This document shows positions 1-8,195 of a stretch of 14,069 bases of DNA, piece after piece; the first letter of the stretch is position 1, and the number at the start of each line of letters is the position of its first letter. The notes under the pieces were generated by a model that searched no databases, was not told where the DNA came from, and worked only from the letters and a program-made list of their open reading frames with translations. The position numbers and the translations under genes were made by a program. The DNA lies in contig JADGIG010000177.1 of NCBI GenBank assembly GCA_018985235.1, positions 1 through 14,069 on the forward strand, read 5' to 3'. The stretch is from Sanchytrium tribonematis. Taxonomy: Eukaryota; Sanchytriomycota; Sanchytriomycetes; Sanchytriales; Sanchytriaceae.

Positions 1-1455
1 CTAAGAAGTTCCGTATCACTACTTGACTTGATATTAGATGATAGTAGTAAACAATTTTTTATGCTTCTTAAAAAAAATTCCCCTCTTTTGAGCAAGGACT
101 CTATATCGGAAGATGTCAAAGATTTTCTTTGCTGCCGGTACGGAGTCAAAAAAGAAGGAAACACAATCGACTTGATATTATTTTTGTTGCAAAATGACAA
201 GATTTGTTCAACAGCTTGTATAATCGAGTCTTTGGGTTTCAAATCGTAGTCTGTGTCTTCACAGATCACATGGAAAACAATGTGTGTGGTGGGAAGGTTG
301 GAATGAATTGTATAGAAAAAGTCACCTTCGTTAAAATTATTTCGACTTTGATTTCGTATGCTGTCTAATTGGCTGTCAACTTCTGGAAATAAAATATCTA
401 CTGCAGAAACGGATGCCCTGAGAAAGTCTAATTTAGTAAAATTTACCGTAATTGTAAACTGAAAGTCTTTCCAAATTCAATGTGTAACCTTGCAAATACT
501 TCTTGATCTGTCTTTTGGGCACCATTAAAACAACTGCATGGATCAGATTGTCCATAATATTGTTAATAGTCTGTGATCGAATCCCTTTCAAAAATATTCT
601 TTCTACAGGATTAGTAAAAATTGTCTTTAGATTTCCAACGATTAGTTTAAAATTGTAAGGCATTCTCAATTGACGGCCCATATTTACGGTAATATTTTCC
701 TCTCTGTGAGGACGACCTGGTGACGTGGGAAGGTCATTTTCGACCTTTTTATTGGAGAAAAAGCTTGTCAATTTGTCTAATGCTTTTTCTTCCATGCTCA
801 AGCTATTTTTAGAGGTTGATTTTTTCAATGATTTGTAAGTGTATTTGTCCTGGTTTTCGAGAAGGTCATTAATTGCAAGTTCAACATCACCCTTGTTTAA
901 AGTTAAGGAAACTTCACTTGTTTCGCGTAAAAATCCCATGGCAACAAGTCTATCCATCTTTAATTCCCACTCTTGAGGTCTAAGGAATTCTTTTGAGGTT
1001 ATTATCAACTCTTCTTCACTAGTGTTAATTGATTCTAAGACCTGATCGAATTCATTTTTTTTCATTTTTAAAAATTTAGAATAATTATTTATCCATTGCG
1101 CAAACTGTACTGCCCCGAGATCGTTCTGATCCATGAGAAATTTTTGATCTAATTCGTCCAGATCTTTTATGAGATGTTGACACTCATAAATTGATTCTAA
1201 ATCAAACGCAGTCCACTTTTCAATAAAATCAGAGTATTTTTCAACAACATTAGTAAGTTTTGATTTTCCTTGTATTTGGCTTTTGAAAATTTTATCTTGT
1301 TCTAAAAATACCATTCTGGTTGGTTGAACAGGTGCAATTTTATGACAAATTTCTAAGATACTGCAGCCATTTTTAATTGTGAATCTCATTGAATTTTCTC
1401 TGTGTTTAATAGTAACGTGTAGGTCTTTTGGATTAGATACAAGAAGTTTGAACAT
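1..1455 (-). CDS. FERRY3 (C12orf4/DUF2362)-like protein, 3' end outside window
   Basis: Two exons on the minus strand: 1455-447, then 427-1, continuing past the left edge. A 19-nt intron lies between them. The visible protein is about 478 residues; human C12orf4 is about 550. Recognition rests on the C-terminal part: a segment of the pattern HSNLPxxHIVFHV, a following Asp/Ile-rich helix, the strand IKSIVFPSF and a block SLLKRGEFFLRSIK all align with what I recall of C12orf4. The preceding VVLMVP...DFLRA...FPEVDSQL block also aligns across the splice junction. Residues about 164-202 (MDRLVAMGF...ELAINDLL) look like a UBA-type three-helix domain. In animals the protein is a subunit of the FERRY complex, a Rab5 effector that carries mRNAs on early endosomes; the role here is inferred. 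The start is the ATG at 1455, just 39 bp from the divergent spermidine synthase. Without splicing translation would stop at 433. Confidence 0.72.
428..446 (-). other. 19-nt spliceosomal micro-intron in FERRY3-like gene
   Basis: On the minus strand the sequence is GTAAATTTTACTAAATTAG, in phase 1. Reading through gives a TAA stop within it at 433-435; removing it joins ...VYNY to DFLRAS, and the next frame then stays open to the window edge with clear homology to the same protein. A CTAAA branch-like motif puts an A six bases from the 3' end. A longer 61-nt intron using an upstream GT (donor GTTACA) and the same acceptor would also keep the frame, and would shorten a loop that looks long against the human protein. 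The 19-nt choice is preferred because it matches the other introns here. Confidence 0.75.
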
Positions 1456-1494
1456 ATAATAAAGGAGCAACGAAAATTTCTCCTTGAAAGAAAA
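1456..1494. promoter_or_regulatory. 39-bp divergent intergenic region (FERRY3-like / spermidine synthase)
   Basis: Only 39 bp separate the two opposing ATG codons. The segment is A-rich on the plus strand. No TATA box in a usable position or other recognisable element was seen. Core promoter and 5' leaders of both genes must fit here or extend into the neighbouring coding regions. Confidence 0.5.
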
Positions 1495-2334
1495 ATGACA
1501 TGGTTTCGTGAAAAACAACAATTGTGGAAAGGTCAACAAATGTCTCTAGAGATTGAAGAAATGCTATATGAGGGAAGATCTAAATATCAGGATTTGAAAA
1601 TATTCCAGTCTTCCACCTATGGGAGAGTTCTAGTTCTAGATGGAGTAATTCAATGTACTGAAAAAGACGAATGTAGCTATCAAGAGATGTTGGCACATCT
1701 TGCCATGAGATCTCATTCAAATCCCAATTCAGTGTTGGTTATCGGTGGGGGAGATGGTGGAATTATTAGAGAAATCCTTAAATATAAACGAGTTGTAGAT
1801 ATTCACATTTGTGAAATTGATGAATTAGTAATTGAGAAATGTAAAGAATTTATTCCCAGCATGGCATCCTCATTTGATGATAAGCGGGTTTCTATTCACA
1901 TAAGGGACGGATTTGAATTTTTAAAAGAAAACAAATGTAAATTTGATGTTATCATTACTGATTCAAGTGACCCTGTGGGCCCAGCAGAAACCTTGTATCA
2001 GCCAAGCTTTTTTGAATTAGTGCATTCAGCTCTAAAGCAGGATGGTATTTTTACTCAACAAGGTGAGTGTATGTGGCTTCACTGTGATCTTATAAAAACT
2101 TTCATGAACAATCTCAAAAGCAGCGGATTTTGTCAAGTAGAATACGCTTGGACTTCAGTTCCTACATATCCCTGTGGAACAATTGGTTTTCTAGTAGCCT
2201 CCAAGTCTAATGTGGGAGATGTTAGAATTCCAACTGATAATCACGATCTTATGAATCTTAAATTTTACACTCCTGAATTACATAAAGCCAGCTTTGTAAA
2301 GCCAAAGTTTGTAATGGATGCGTTAAAACAATAA
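1495..2334 (+). CDS. Spermidine synthase
   Basis: A 279-residue aminopropyltransferase that makes spermidine from putrescine and decarboxylated S-adenosylmethionine in the cytosol. Visible family features are the N-terminal WFRE...LW.GQ segment (residues 3-16), YQD.. (31-33), TYGRVLVLDGVIQCTEKDE (41-59) with the SYQEM substrate-binding stretch, the nucleotide-binding loop GGGDGG (84-89), CEIDE (106-110), and the catalytic DSSDP motif (156-160) followed by GPAE. The later PTYP.G.IGF signature is also present. Length and order match eukaryotic enzymes, although the usual dozen or so residues ahead of the WFRE motif are missing, so the protein starts almost directly on it. The TAA stop lies inside an AATAAA motif and is 13 nt from the stop of the convergent lipase. 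Spermidine synthase is more likely than spermine synthase because the extra N-terminal domain of the latter is absent. Confidence 0.95.
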   Translation: MTWFREKQQLWKGQQMSLEIEEMLYEGRSKYQDLKIFQSSTYGRVLVLDGVIQCTEKDECSYQEMLAHLAMRSHSNPNSVLVIGGGDGGIIREILKYKRVVDIHICEIDELVIEKCKEFIPSMASSFDDKRVSIHIRDGFEFLKENKCKFDVIITDSSDPVGPAETLYQPSFFELVHSALKQDGIFTQQGECMWLHCDLIKTFMNNLKSSGFCQVEYAWTSVPTYPCGTIGFLVASKSNVGDVRIPTDNHDLMNLKFYTPELHKASFVKPKFVMDALKQ

Positions 2335-2352
2335 AGTATCAATGTTTTTATT
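2330..2352. terminator. Facing poly(A) signals overlapping both stop codons
   Basis: AATAAA on the plus strand (2330-2335) contains the TAA stop of spermidine synthase. TTTATT (2347-2352), that is AATAAA on the minus strand, contains the TAA stop of the lipase. Cleavage 10-30 nt downstream of either would fall inside the opposite coding region. Confidence 0.6.
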
Positions 2353-4556
2353 CCTTCTGTAAAATGTCTTTGACTAAATGACTAATTGCAGCTTCGTATG
2401 CACTAGGTAAATGATCACTAAGCATAGTTTTCGCAAAATTTAATCCACCAAAAACCTCGTCAACATCCTCTACAATGTCCATGCTAATCAAAACCTGCTC
2501 CGTCTCATGAAAAAATGAGGATCCAATTGAATCATTTGAATACAATCGGGATGTTGTAGCAGCAGAAGGATAAAAAGATTGAGCTGCCCAGTTAGTGAAA
2601 GAGCTTAGGGTTGACGTTGCGGCTTTAGTAGCATGTGATGCAGCACCTGAAATGTATGATACTGGGGCCATGGCATTGGAGGCCAAGTTCGACACTATCC
2701 CAGATTTGGCTTCATTCTGCACTACATTGTCTGGTTCTTCCACGACTATTGCTTGAATACTTTTGGGAACTCGCTTATTTATAGAGCGACATCTTATCCA
2801 AATAACCTTTCCTGGGGGATATAACTTTGTTGCATTCATTCTTTTCTTCATTCCCAAATATGTTTTCCAAGTCCATTCATCGGTAATTGATTCGCTTATG
2901 TCTAAACCTAAAGCATTGGAAATAATTTTCTCACAAGTGTTTACCTCTTCATTTTCCGTTAAGTATGTCATCATATGCTTCAAATCTTGGACAAGCCCTA
3001 AACTTAAAGTTGGAACCATATCACTACCATGAACAACTGATGTGATTAAGTTTCGGCACTTGTTCGCCAGTTCCCTGTCGCCAATACATGGAACTCCAAA
3101 GGTAAAGCATTTAATCTTTCTGTGTGGCAACTGATCAAATGTAAAATGAGATGCAACTTTTGAATTTAACACATCACTCCATAAAATTGATAATATTGCA
3201 GCTATTCCTCCTCCAAGAGAATGTCCCGTCAAAACTAAATTGTAACCCTCAAAATATTCCATAGCTTGTTTGACTTCTGACAAAATAGCAGTGGAAACCT
3301 TTTTAGCAGATTCAAACATTCCTTTATGAAATTGAAAATTTTCAAAGGTCACATATTCACAAGTAAAGTCAGTTAAAGCATCAGAAAGCCCCATTGTCCC
3401 TCTCAAGGTTAATACTACTACCTCATTTTCATGGTCCACTGACAAATAATATACTGTAGGACCCATAAGATTTTCAATTTTGTTGGCTTTCAAACTATCA
3501 AGGGTTTGATCGGAAGCATGTATGGGATGAGAGCCAATATTAGCCATTTGAAAGGTACTTGCCAGAACATCTTTAGCGGTAATTCCAACTTTATGTGCAA
3601 AAGCCCAGTGATTTGGGTGCGATATATCACCGTATACACTTGGAACTTTTTTAACACCAAAAATGCGCATAAACCTTTTTCCTTAATTAATATTTTGTAC
3701 CATATGCTGCTAAAGAATAATTCATGTAAGTCTGAAGTTCAAGGAGAAGTTTTCGGTCTAACTTTCCCTTATATTTATCCAATATATCATAGTGGTTAAT
3801 AATACTAGGAACTGATTTCGGTTTCAGACTTTCAATTGATGGACTTTTGAGAAGTGAATTCAAACTTGTGCGCTTCATTTCAAGTCTCATGGCATTTTCT
3901 GGTGCCATTTCTTGCGCGAATGCTATTTGAGGTAAATTTCGTTCAATATCTTCTTCGTATTCTTGAAGAAGGGCATCCTCATCCTCATATAATTCGTCCA
4001 CTTTCGAATTGACTATTGCGTGGCCTAAATGATCCAACTGAAAGTCTGACAAAAGCCTATGATATACATTAAATTGCAACAATGAATATGCTATTAAGCA
4101 TTTCGTAATGGTACCCGTTATTGCAACTTTTGCGAAAACTCCTGTACTTTCAGGACATAATTCTTTTTGAAGTAATTCGACCACAGCCGCCAACGCCCTA
4201 GAGGTTTCTGTCGAGCCGAACAGTCCATCAACTAATTTACATAATTCCTCGGCAGCCTGGCTAGAAATTCTGGTTGAAGCTGTTGCTAGATTTAAAGTGG
4301 TCATGGTAATCAGTTCCGTCAAATTAAAAGCATGGTGAATAACGGTAGCTCCAAGGGATGAATAGTTTTCGAGATGCTGTGGATTGTAAACCGCACTACT
4401 TAAAAATGAACGACTATTGTTTATAGAGCTTTCCGCTGTGTATCTCAAAGCTTCAATACTCGCTTCTATCATCAAAGCACAACACCTTATAGATAACCGA
4501 GTATAATTGCTGGCTTTAGTTATTGTATTCGCAATGGAAGGAAACAATGGCTCCAT
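2348..4556 (-). CDS. Class 3 lipase, sn1-specific diacylglycerol lipase-like
   Basis: Two exons, 4556-3701 and 3681-2348, joined across a 19-nt intron to give 729 residues. The alpha/beta-hydrolase domain fills the second half. It has a VVLTLRGT strand, the nucleophile elbow GHSLGGG with Ser440, a HGSDMVPTLS segment with Asp506, and MLSDHLPSAYE near the C-terminus with His709; these form the predicted catalytic triad. [14 protein letters not shown], created by splicing, is typical of the family just before the lipase core. The WTWKTYLGMKK...LYPPGKV stretch resembles large fungal lipases of this type. Residues 1-280 are less conserved, helical and partly hydrophobic (a stretch near 150-175), with an acidic segment before the junction; they may be a membrane or regulatory region. 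The likely job is hydrolysis of diacylglycerol or related glycerolipids. Start is the first in-frame ATG, 198 bp from divergent Pescadillo. Confidence 0.88.
3682..3700 (-). other. 19-nt spliceosomal micro-intron in lipase gene
   Basis: Minus-strand sequence GTACAAAATATTAATTAAG, phase 1. Read-through meets a TAA inside it. Splicing turns ...LAAYG plus TKY-stop into [13 protein letters not shown], restoring the conserved segment ahead of the lipase core. The branch-like motif is TTAAT, with the A six bases from the end. Confidence 0.9.
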
Positions 4557-4754
4557 TAAGTAAAAGGGGTGAAATCCTGTGATCAGAATTTATTAAATAG
4601 TGTCACTATTACGCAAGCTAGTCCGACGTATGATATTTCGTGGATTTTGCAGGCAATGGCTTTCAAACTTAATTTACTTTGCAAATTACTGCGGTATATG
4701 ATTTGCGAATCAAGGGTGTTACGGTACATTTCGAGGGAGTAACACGGATTGGAG
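4557..4754. promoter_or_regulatory. 198-bp divergent intergenic region (lipase / Pescadillo)
   Basis: This holds both promoters of a head-to-head pair. An in-frame stop (4740-4742) lies just upstream of the Pescadillo ATG, fixing the start region. Two loosely similar words, tttgcaaatt and tttgcgaatc, lie about 30 bp apart. No TATA box or other named element is clear. Confidence 0.4.
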
Positions 4755-6149
4755 ATGTCAACAATGAATCGTAATCAAGCTGTCAAATACTTACAGTTGC
4801 CACTAGGAGACTTCAGAATGATGTGCATATTGCTGCATGTGTCACCAAAGCTTGTTAATCACCAGCAACTCTATTTGGTAAAAGACATTAAGCATTTGTT
4901 ACATCATCCTTTGTTGCCAATTATTCGAGAGCTTAAAATTTTGAAAAGAAAGTGTATTCATTATTATCACAAAGATAATAATATTTATAAAGATTACATG
5001 GAAAAAATTAATACTTTACTTTTATCTCAAATGCCAAAATTAATACAGCAAAATTACCCTAAATTTTACAATTTGTGGTATGATTTGGATGATATTTTGA
5101 GCTTATTGTATTGCATGCGACATATTCCTTCAAATGAATACGTCAGTAGCAAGGATGTTGCAAAAACCGAAAAGTTGTTAAATCAATTCGAACTATTGCT
5201 ATGGAAAATGAATATTGGATTAACCAAGTCATTTGTTAGCATCAAAGGCATTTATTTTCAGTTTGAATTACAGGATCAACCAATCACTTTTATAGTACCA
5301 TTACGTAGCTCCCAATTAGAAGATATCGATGTCGACTATAAAGTCATGGCCACATTTCATTTGTACTATCAGTCAATTTTAGAGTTTTTCTTGTTCAAAA
5401 TGGCAAAATTACACTCCTTTGAATATCCCTTAGCATTAGAGAGCCTAAAAGTCCCTAATGCCATTCCAAAAAGCAAAATCATCAAAAGTAATAGTGCGGA
5501 TATAACTGCTGAGGATTTTGACGTTCAAAATGTAAATTTTAAGAAATCTCAAAACTCTACTTTATTTTCGGGACTTAAATTTGTATTACATAGAGAAGTG
5601 CCGAAAGATATTATTGCTTTTGCAATAAAATCCTGTGGTGGAGTCATTATTCCTTGCGACGTGAAAGAATTACAATTGTTGGATGGCATCATTGAAGTTG
5701 TGGATAAACCTGCAGAGAAGGTCAGCTTATTTTGCACCAATGCACGTGCTGTAGTCCCTCAATATATTTTTGATAGTATCAATCATCAGAAACTCATTTC
5801 ATTTGAAGGATATCGCCCTGGTGACAATCTTCCGAATCACGTCTCGCCATTCGCAAATTCAAATGAGACTTCAATCACGGCAGATCTTGTAGATCAACAG
5901 GAACAGATATTACGCGAAGAAGAACTCAAAGAGTTAATGAATGAAGATGATTCTAAAGGATTTATTGTAAAAGAATACGAAAACTTGGAAGTTAGTGAGG
6001 ATGCAGAAACCCTCGAAGCAAAAAAGGAAGTTAATATTTCAACCATGACCCAAAAGGAGAGACGACAGCTTGGTCATATAATTTCAGCGAAGTCTAAAAA
6101 AATTGAAGAGGCCAAAAAACTCGCTCAAAAACGACGAAATAAAATTTGA
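4755..6149 (+). CDS. PES1: Pescadillo homologue (PES1/Nop7), 60S ribosome assembly factor
   Basis: A 464-residue nucleolar protein of the PeBoW/Nop7 complex, needed for 27S pre-rRNA processing and 60S maturation. The N-terminal Pescadillo domain starts at NRNQAVKYLQLPLGDFRMMCIL (residues 5-26) and runs on through YLVKDIKHLLHHPLL, FVSIKGIYFQFEL and ITFIVPL. A BRCT domain spans about residues 270-355 (GLKFVLHREVP ... PQYIFDSINHQ), ending in a typical LPNHVSPF. The C-terminus has an acidic stretch and then a basic helix (KKIEEAKKLAQKRRNKI). It is shorter than the usual roughly 580-600 residues, mainly in the loop after CIL and in the acidic tail. The BRCT signature tryptophan is tyrosine here. 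The start is the ATG at 4755; a second in-frame ATG is at 4764. The lysine-rich GTRG-type N-terminal tail seen in other family members is missing. Confidence 0.93.
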   Translation: MSTMNRNQAVKYLQLPLGDFRMMCILLHVSPKLVNHQQLYLVKDIKHLLHHPLLPIIRELKILKRKCIHYYHKDNNIYKDYMEKINTLLLSQMPKLIQQNYPKFYNLWYDLDDILSLLYCMRHIPSNEYVSSKDVAKTEKLLNQFELLLWKMNIGLTKSFVSIKGIYFQFELQDQPITFIVPLRSSQLEDIDVDYKVMATFHLYYQSILEFFLFKMAKLHSFEYPLALESLKVPNAIPKSKIIKSNSADITAEDFDVQNVNFKKSQNSTLFSGLKFVLHREVPKDIIAFAIKSCGGVIIPCDVKELQLLDGIIEVVDKPAEKVSLFCTNARAVVPQYIFDSINHQKLISFEGYRPGDNLPNHVSPFANSNETSITADLVDQQEQILREEELKELMNEDDSKGFIVKEYENLEVSEDAETLEAKKEVNISTMTQKERRQLGHIISAKSKKIEEAKKLAQKRRNKI

Positions 6150-6152
6150 AAC

Positions 6153-6158
6153 AATAAA
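6153..6158 (+). terminator. Poly(A) signal AATAAA after Pescadillo
   Basis: AATAAA begins 4 nt after the TGA stop. Another AATAAA-like word overlaps the last codons (about 6138-6143). Confidence 0.5.
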
Positions 6159-6270
6159 TCATTATCTTTTGAGGTGCTTTCTGTTTCTTTTCTACCGCCA
6201 TTCTTGAGATCTTTTTTTTCGAAACCATTTTATTTGCATCAGTAAGCTAAGTGTGTTTACTCCTTTAAAC

Positions 6271-6597
6271 ATGTCTACAACAATAATTGATTCCAAAGCT
6301 GATCGAACAGAAGAGGAAAATAGGATGGCTGAACTATCAGAAATGGAAAGCGGCCCTTTTAAAATTATTATGGCAGCTATTAAATTACGAAAGAAAATTT
6401 TAATTTCATTGCGAAATAATAAAAAAATTATAGGTACACCAAAAGCTGTAGATCGCCATTGTAATTTGGTGATCGAAAACGCAACTGAAATGTGGATTGA
6501 ACATCTTAATAATGAACCAAAGCGACAAGAACGATTCATCAGCAAGTTATTTGTCAGAGGAGATGGTATAATAATTGTTGTTGAAGTTACGGAATAA
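6271..6597 (+). CDS. SNRPD2: Small nuclear ribonucleoprotein Sm D2
   Basis: A 108-residue core spliceosomal protein that forms part of the seven-membered Sm ring on U1, U2, U4 and U5 snRNAs. After an acidic N-terminal tail, the Sm1 motif covers roughly residues 27-66, with RNNKKIIGTPKAVDRHCNLVIEN closely matching the D2 signature ([22 protein letters not shown]). The D2-typical EMW follows, then the loop and the Sm2 motif RFISKLFVRGDGIIIVV with the invariant RGD. I start at the ATG at 6271; upstream codons in this frame have no ATG. It lies 121 bp downstream of Pescadillo on the same strand. The TAA stop is inside an AATAAA motif and only 2 nt from the stop of the convergent channel gene. The gene is intronless. 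Confidence 0.95.
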   Translation: MSTTIIDSKADRTEEENRMAELSEMESGPFKIIMAAIKLRKKILISLRNNKKIIGTPKAVDRHCNLVIENATEMWIEHLNNEPKRQERFISKLFVRGDGIIIVVEVTE

Positions 6598-6604
6598 ATT
6601 TATT
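6593..6604. terminator. Palindromic bidirectional poly(A) signal spanning two stop codons
   Basis: AATAAATTTATT is a perfect 12-bp palindrome. The plus-strand AATAAA (6593-6598) contains the Sm D2 stop (6595-6597), and the minus-strand AATAAA (6599-6604) contains the channel stop (6600-6602). Confidence 0.7.
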
Positions 6605-7762
6605 GCTCCCCGGATGCAATTTCTAAAAGCTGTTGTTTTATCTTCAAATTTAAGGCCCTAATTTGGTCAACGAACAGTTGCAACTCGTGAGCCTGTTTTT
6701 TAGCACTATTCATTGCATCTACGATCTTTTCAAAATGTTTCTGATCATCTTTTGACCAATTGATTGCATTTTGTCTTTTAATTTTCAATTCGAGTTTCTT
6801 CAATTGTTCCGCGCGTTTCTTTTTTTCTACTTCCTTGGTGCCTTTACGTTGCCTAAATTCGTCGTAAAGCTCGGACATATGTATGCCAATGATCGTAGTA
6901 GGAAATCCAAGACACAAAGCACCGCAGAACATTGTCAAAGCGCCGAAAAATTTTCCAAGTCCAGAAGTTGGATACCTACGTGAATTTAGATTTACATGTC
7001 TCCATATCCTACTGTACAAAGAGTCACAATGGCCCACCATAATGAGTGGGGAATGCTTTGAAATTGCGTTGCTTGGCCATTTAATGGACCATCATTGTAA
7101 ATCAGAACACCCTGATCATCCCGATCGCAAATTCCTTGTTCTGAAAAGAATACAAAACTAGCTGAAATAAACATCAAATTTAGCATTAGAAACAAAAGCA
7201 AGAACACTCCATCTCTTGACCTACTTAATGCTTTTATCAAAATAATAACTTGCTGTGCATTCTTATGAGCCTTAAACAATCTAAAAACTCGAAGCAAACG
7301 AATAACCCTAATGACTGCCAAACTTGAAGAATTAGAATCAACTAAGATCAATTCAATGAAGAAGGGTAAGATTGCAACAAGATCAATGATCCAGGATGGT
7401 TGTACCATAAGTCTAGGCACGTACGAGAATCTAGGACAAGATAAAATTCTCACAGTATATTCAACTAAAAAGACAACAGTAAAAAGCAATTCTAGAAGAA
7501 AAAACGTAAAAGCTTGCTCCGCAGTATTACTCAAGTCATACACAGTTTGCAAAATTAACGTCAGTACGCTACCACAAATAACGAAAGTCATGACTATGCT
7601 CCAAAGGTATGCAGCTCCTGATGAAGATGGTTGAGTCAAAAACAAGAACAACTTCTTTTTCAGGTTTAAAATAATTCCATCTGAAGACGAGGATTCAAAT
7701 TCTTTATACATTTTCTGCTCCCATTCAGCTAGAGTAGAATTGTTAGATAAAACAGAAGTCAT
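6600..7762 (-). CDS. Voltage-gated K+ channel (Kv-type, six-TM)
   Basis: Two exons, 7762-6996 and 6975-6600, joined across a 20-nt intron; 380 residues. S1 is near 51-73, S2 83-107 (with FLVEYTVRIL), S3 124-141 (WIIDLVAILP), and S4 has R152, R155, R158, R161 and K164 at every third position. S5 is near 186-207. The pore helix LWWAIVTLCTVGYGD carries the K+ selectivity filter TVGYGD (250-255), followed by MYPTSGLGKFFGALT, which the splice creates. S6 has a GFPTTIIG hinge in place of the common PVP. There is no T1 tetramerisation domain; instead the C-terminus is a long Lys/Glu-rich predicted coiled coil (about 290-375) that could hold the tetramer together. It should conduct K+ across a membrane in response to depolarisation. 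The start ATG at 7762 faces WNK across 433 bp. Confidence 0.92.
6976..6995 (-). other. 20-nt spliceosomal micro-intron in Kv channel gene
   Basis: Minus-strand sequence GTAAATCTAAATTCACGTAG, phase 2. It falls inside the codon for Met256, right after the GYGD of the selectivity filter. Unspliced mRNA would read GYGDM-stop. Splicing gives GYGDMYPTSG, the standard Kv pore sequence. The branch-like motif TTCAC has its A six bases from the 3' end. Confidence 0.92.
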
Positions 7763-8195
7763 AATTTTGGTGGCTTAGCTTTACATTTTAATGACGTTTA
7801 AAGCATACAAATAAGAATATCTCTCCGACTTGTGTTTACTGGTGCTCAATATATAATTCTGAAAATGAAATGAATGCCATTGGACAAAATCACGTGCTTT
7901 CGGATCCTTCAGAAGACAACAGGTTAGAAGGGAAACAAAAGTAAGTATTTTATTGTGATGACAAGACACCTCATGTATTAGATAGTTTCTGGAACTGTCT
8001 ATGAACTCAAATTTTAGTCTGAAATATTCTATCTAACGTAGAAAAATTCTAAGCTCGATATTTATTTTAATAAATCATTAGTATTGTTTATCTGTCATAT
8101 TACATAAGAAGCCATAACATCGTCGCTTAACAGCCAACAATTTCTCAATATCAAATTAAACTTACTCAATTAGTTAGGGGTAGTTTCAGCTGAAA
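7763..8195. promoter_or_regulatory. 433-bp divergent intergenic region (Kv / WNK)
   Basis: This is the largest gap in the window and is very AT-rich. It must hold promoters for both divergent genes. Visible items are an E-box palindrome CACGTG near 7892-7897, a short plus-strand reading frame at 7874-7948 (24 codons) that could be an upstream ORF of the WNK transcript, and a perfect C-box word GTGATGA at 7955-7961 with a CTGA at 8019-8022. No tRNA or conserved protein coding was recognised. Confidence 0.35.

Noticed and set aside
28-249. A 73-residue plus-strand reading frame at the left edge
   Set aside because: It starts at TTG and is antisense to the second exon of the FERRY3-like gene, which has clear homology on the minus strand.
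1456-1539. N-terminal extension of the FERRY3-like protein up to 1539
   Set aside because: It would overlap the divergent spermidine synthase start and adds no recognisable sequence; the ATG at 1455 is a better start.
4653-4742. Possible upstream coding exon for Pescadillo (an open frame from an ATG near 4653)
   Set aside because: It ends in a stop at 4740-4742, and its translation does not resemble the Pescadillo N-terminus. No micro-intron matching the pattern joins it to 4755.
6192-6545. A 117-codon minus-strand frame opposite Sm D2
   Set aside because: It is the antisense of an unambiguous Sm D2 coding sequence and has no recognisable features.
7311-7634. A 107-codon plus-strand frame opposite the Kv channel
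   Set aside because: Antisense shadow of the transmembrane region of Kv.
7874-7948. A 24-codon plus-strand frame followed by a GTAAGT donor-like word
   Set aside because: No good short acceptor with the window's branch rule follows, and it does not lead into WNK; kept only as a possible upstream ORF.
7781-7969. A 62-codon minus-strand frame in the Kv/WNK intergenic region
   Set aside because: No homology, odd composition, and it lies in the expected promoter space.
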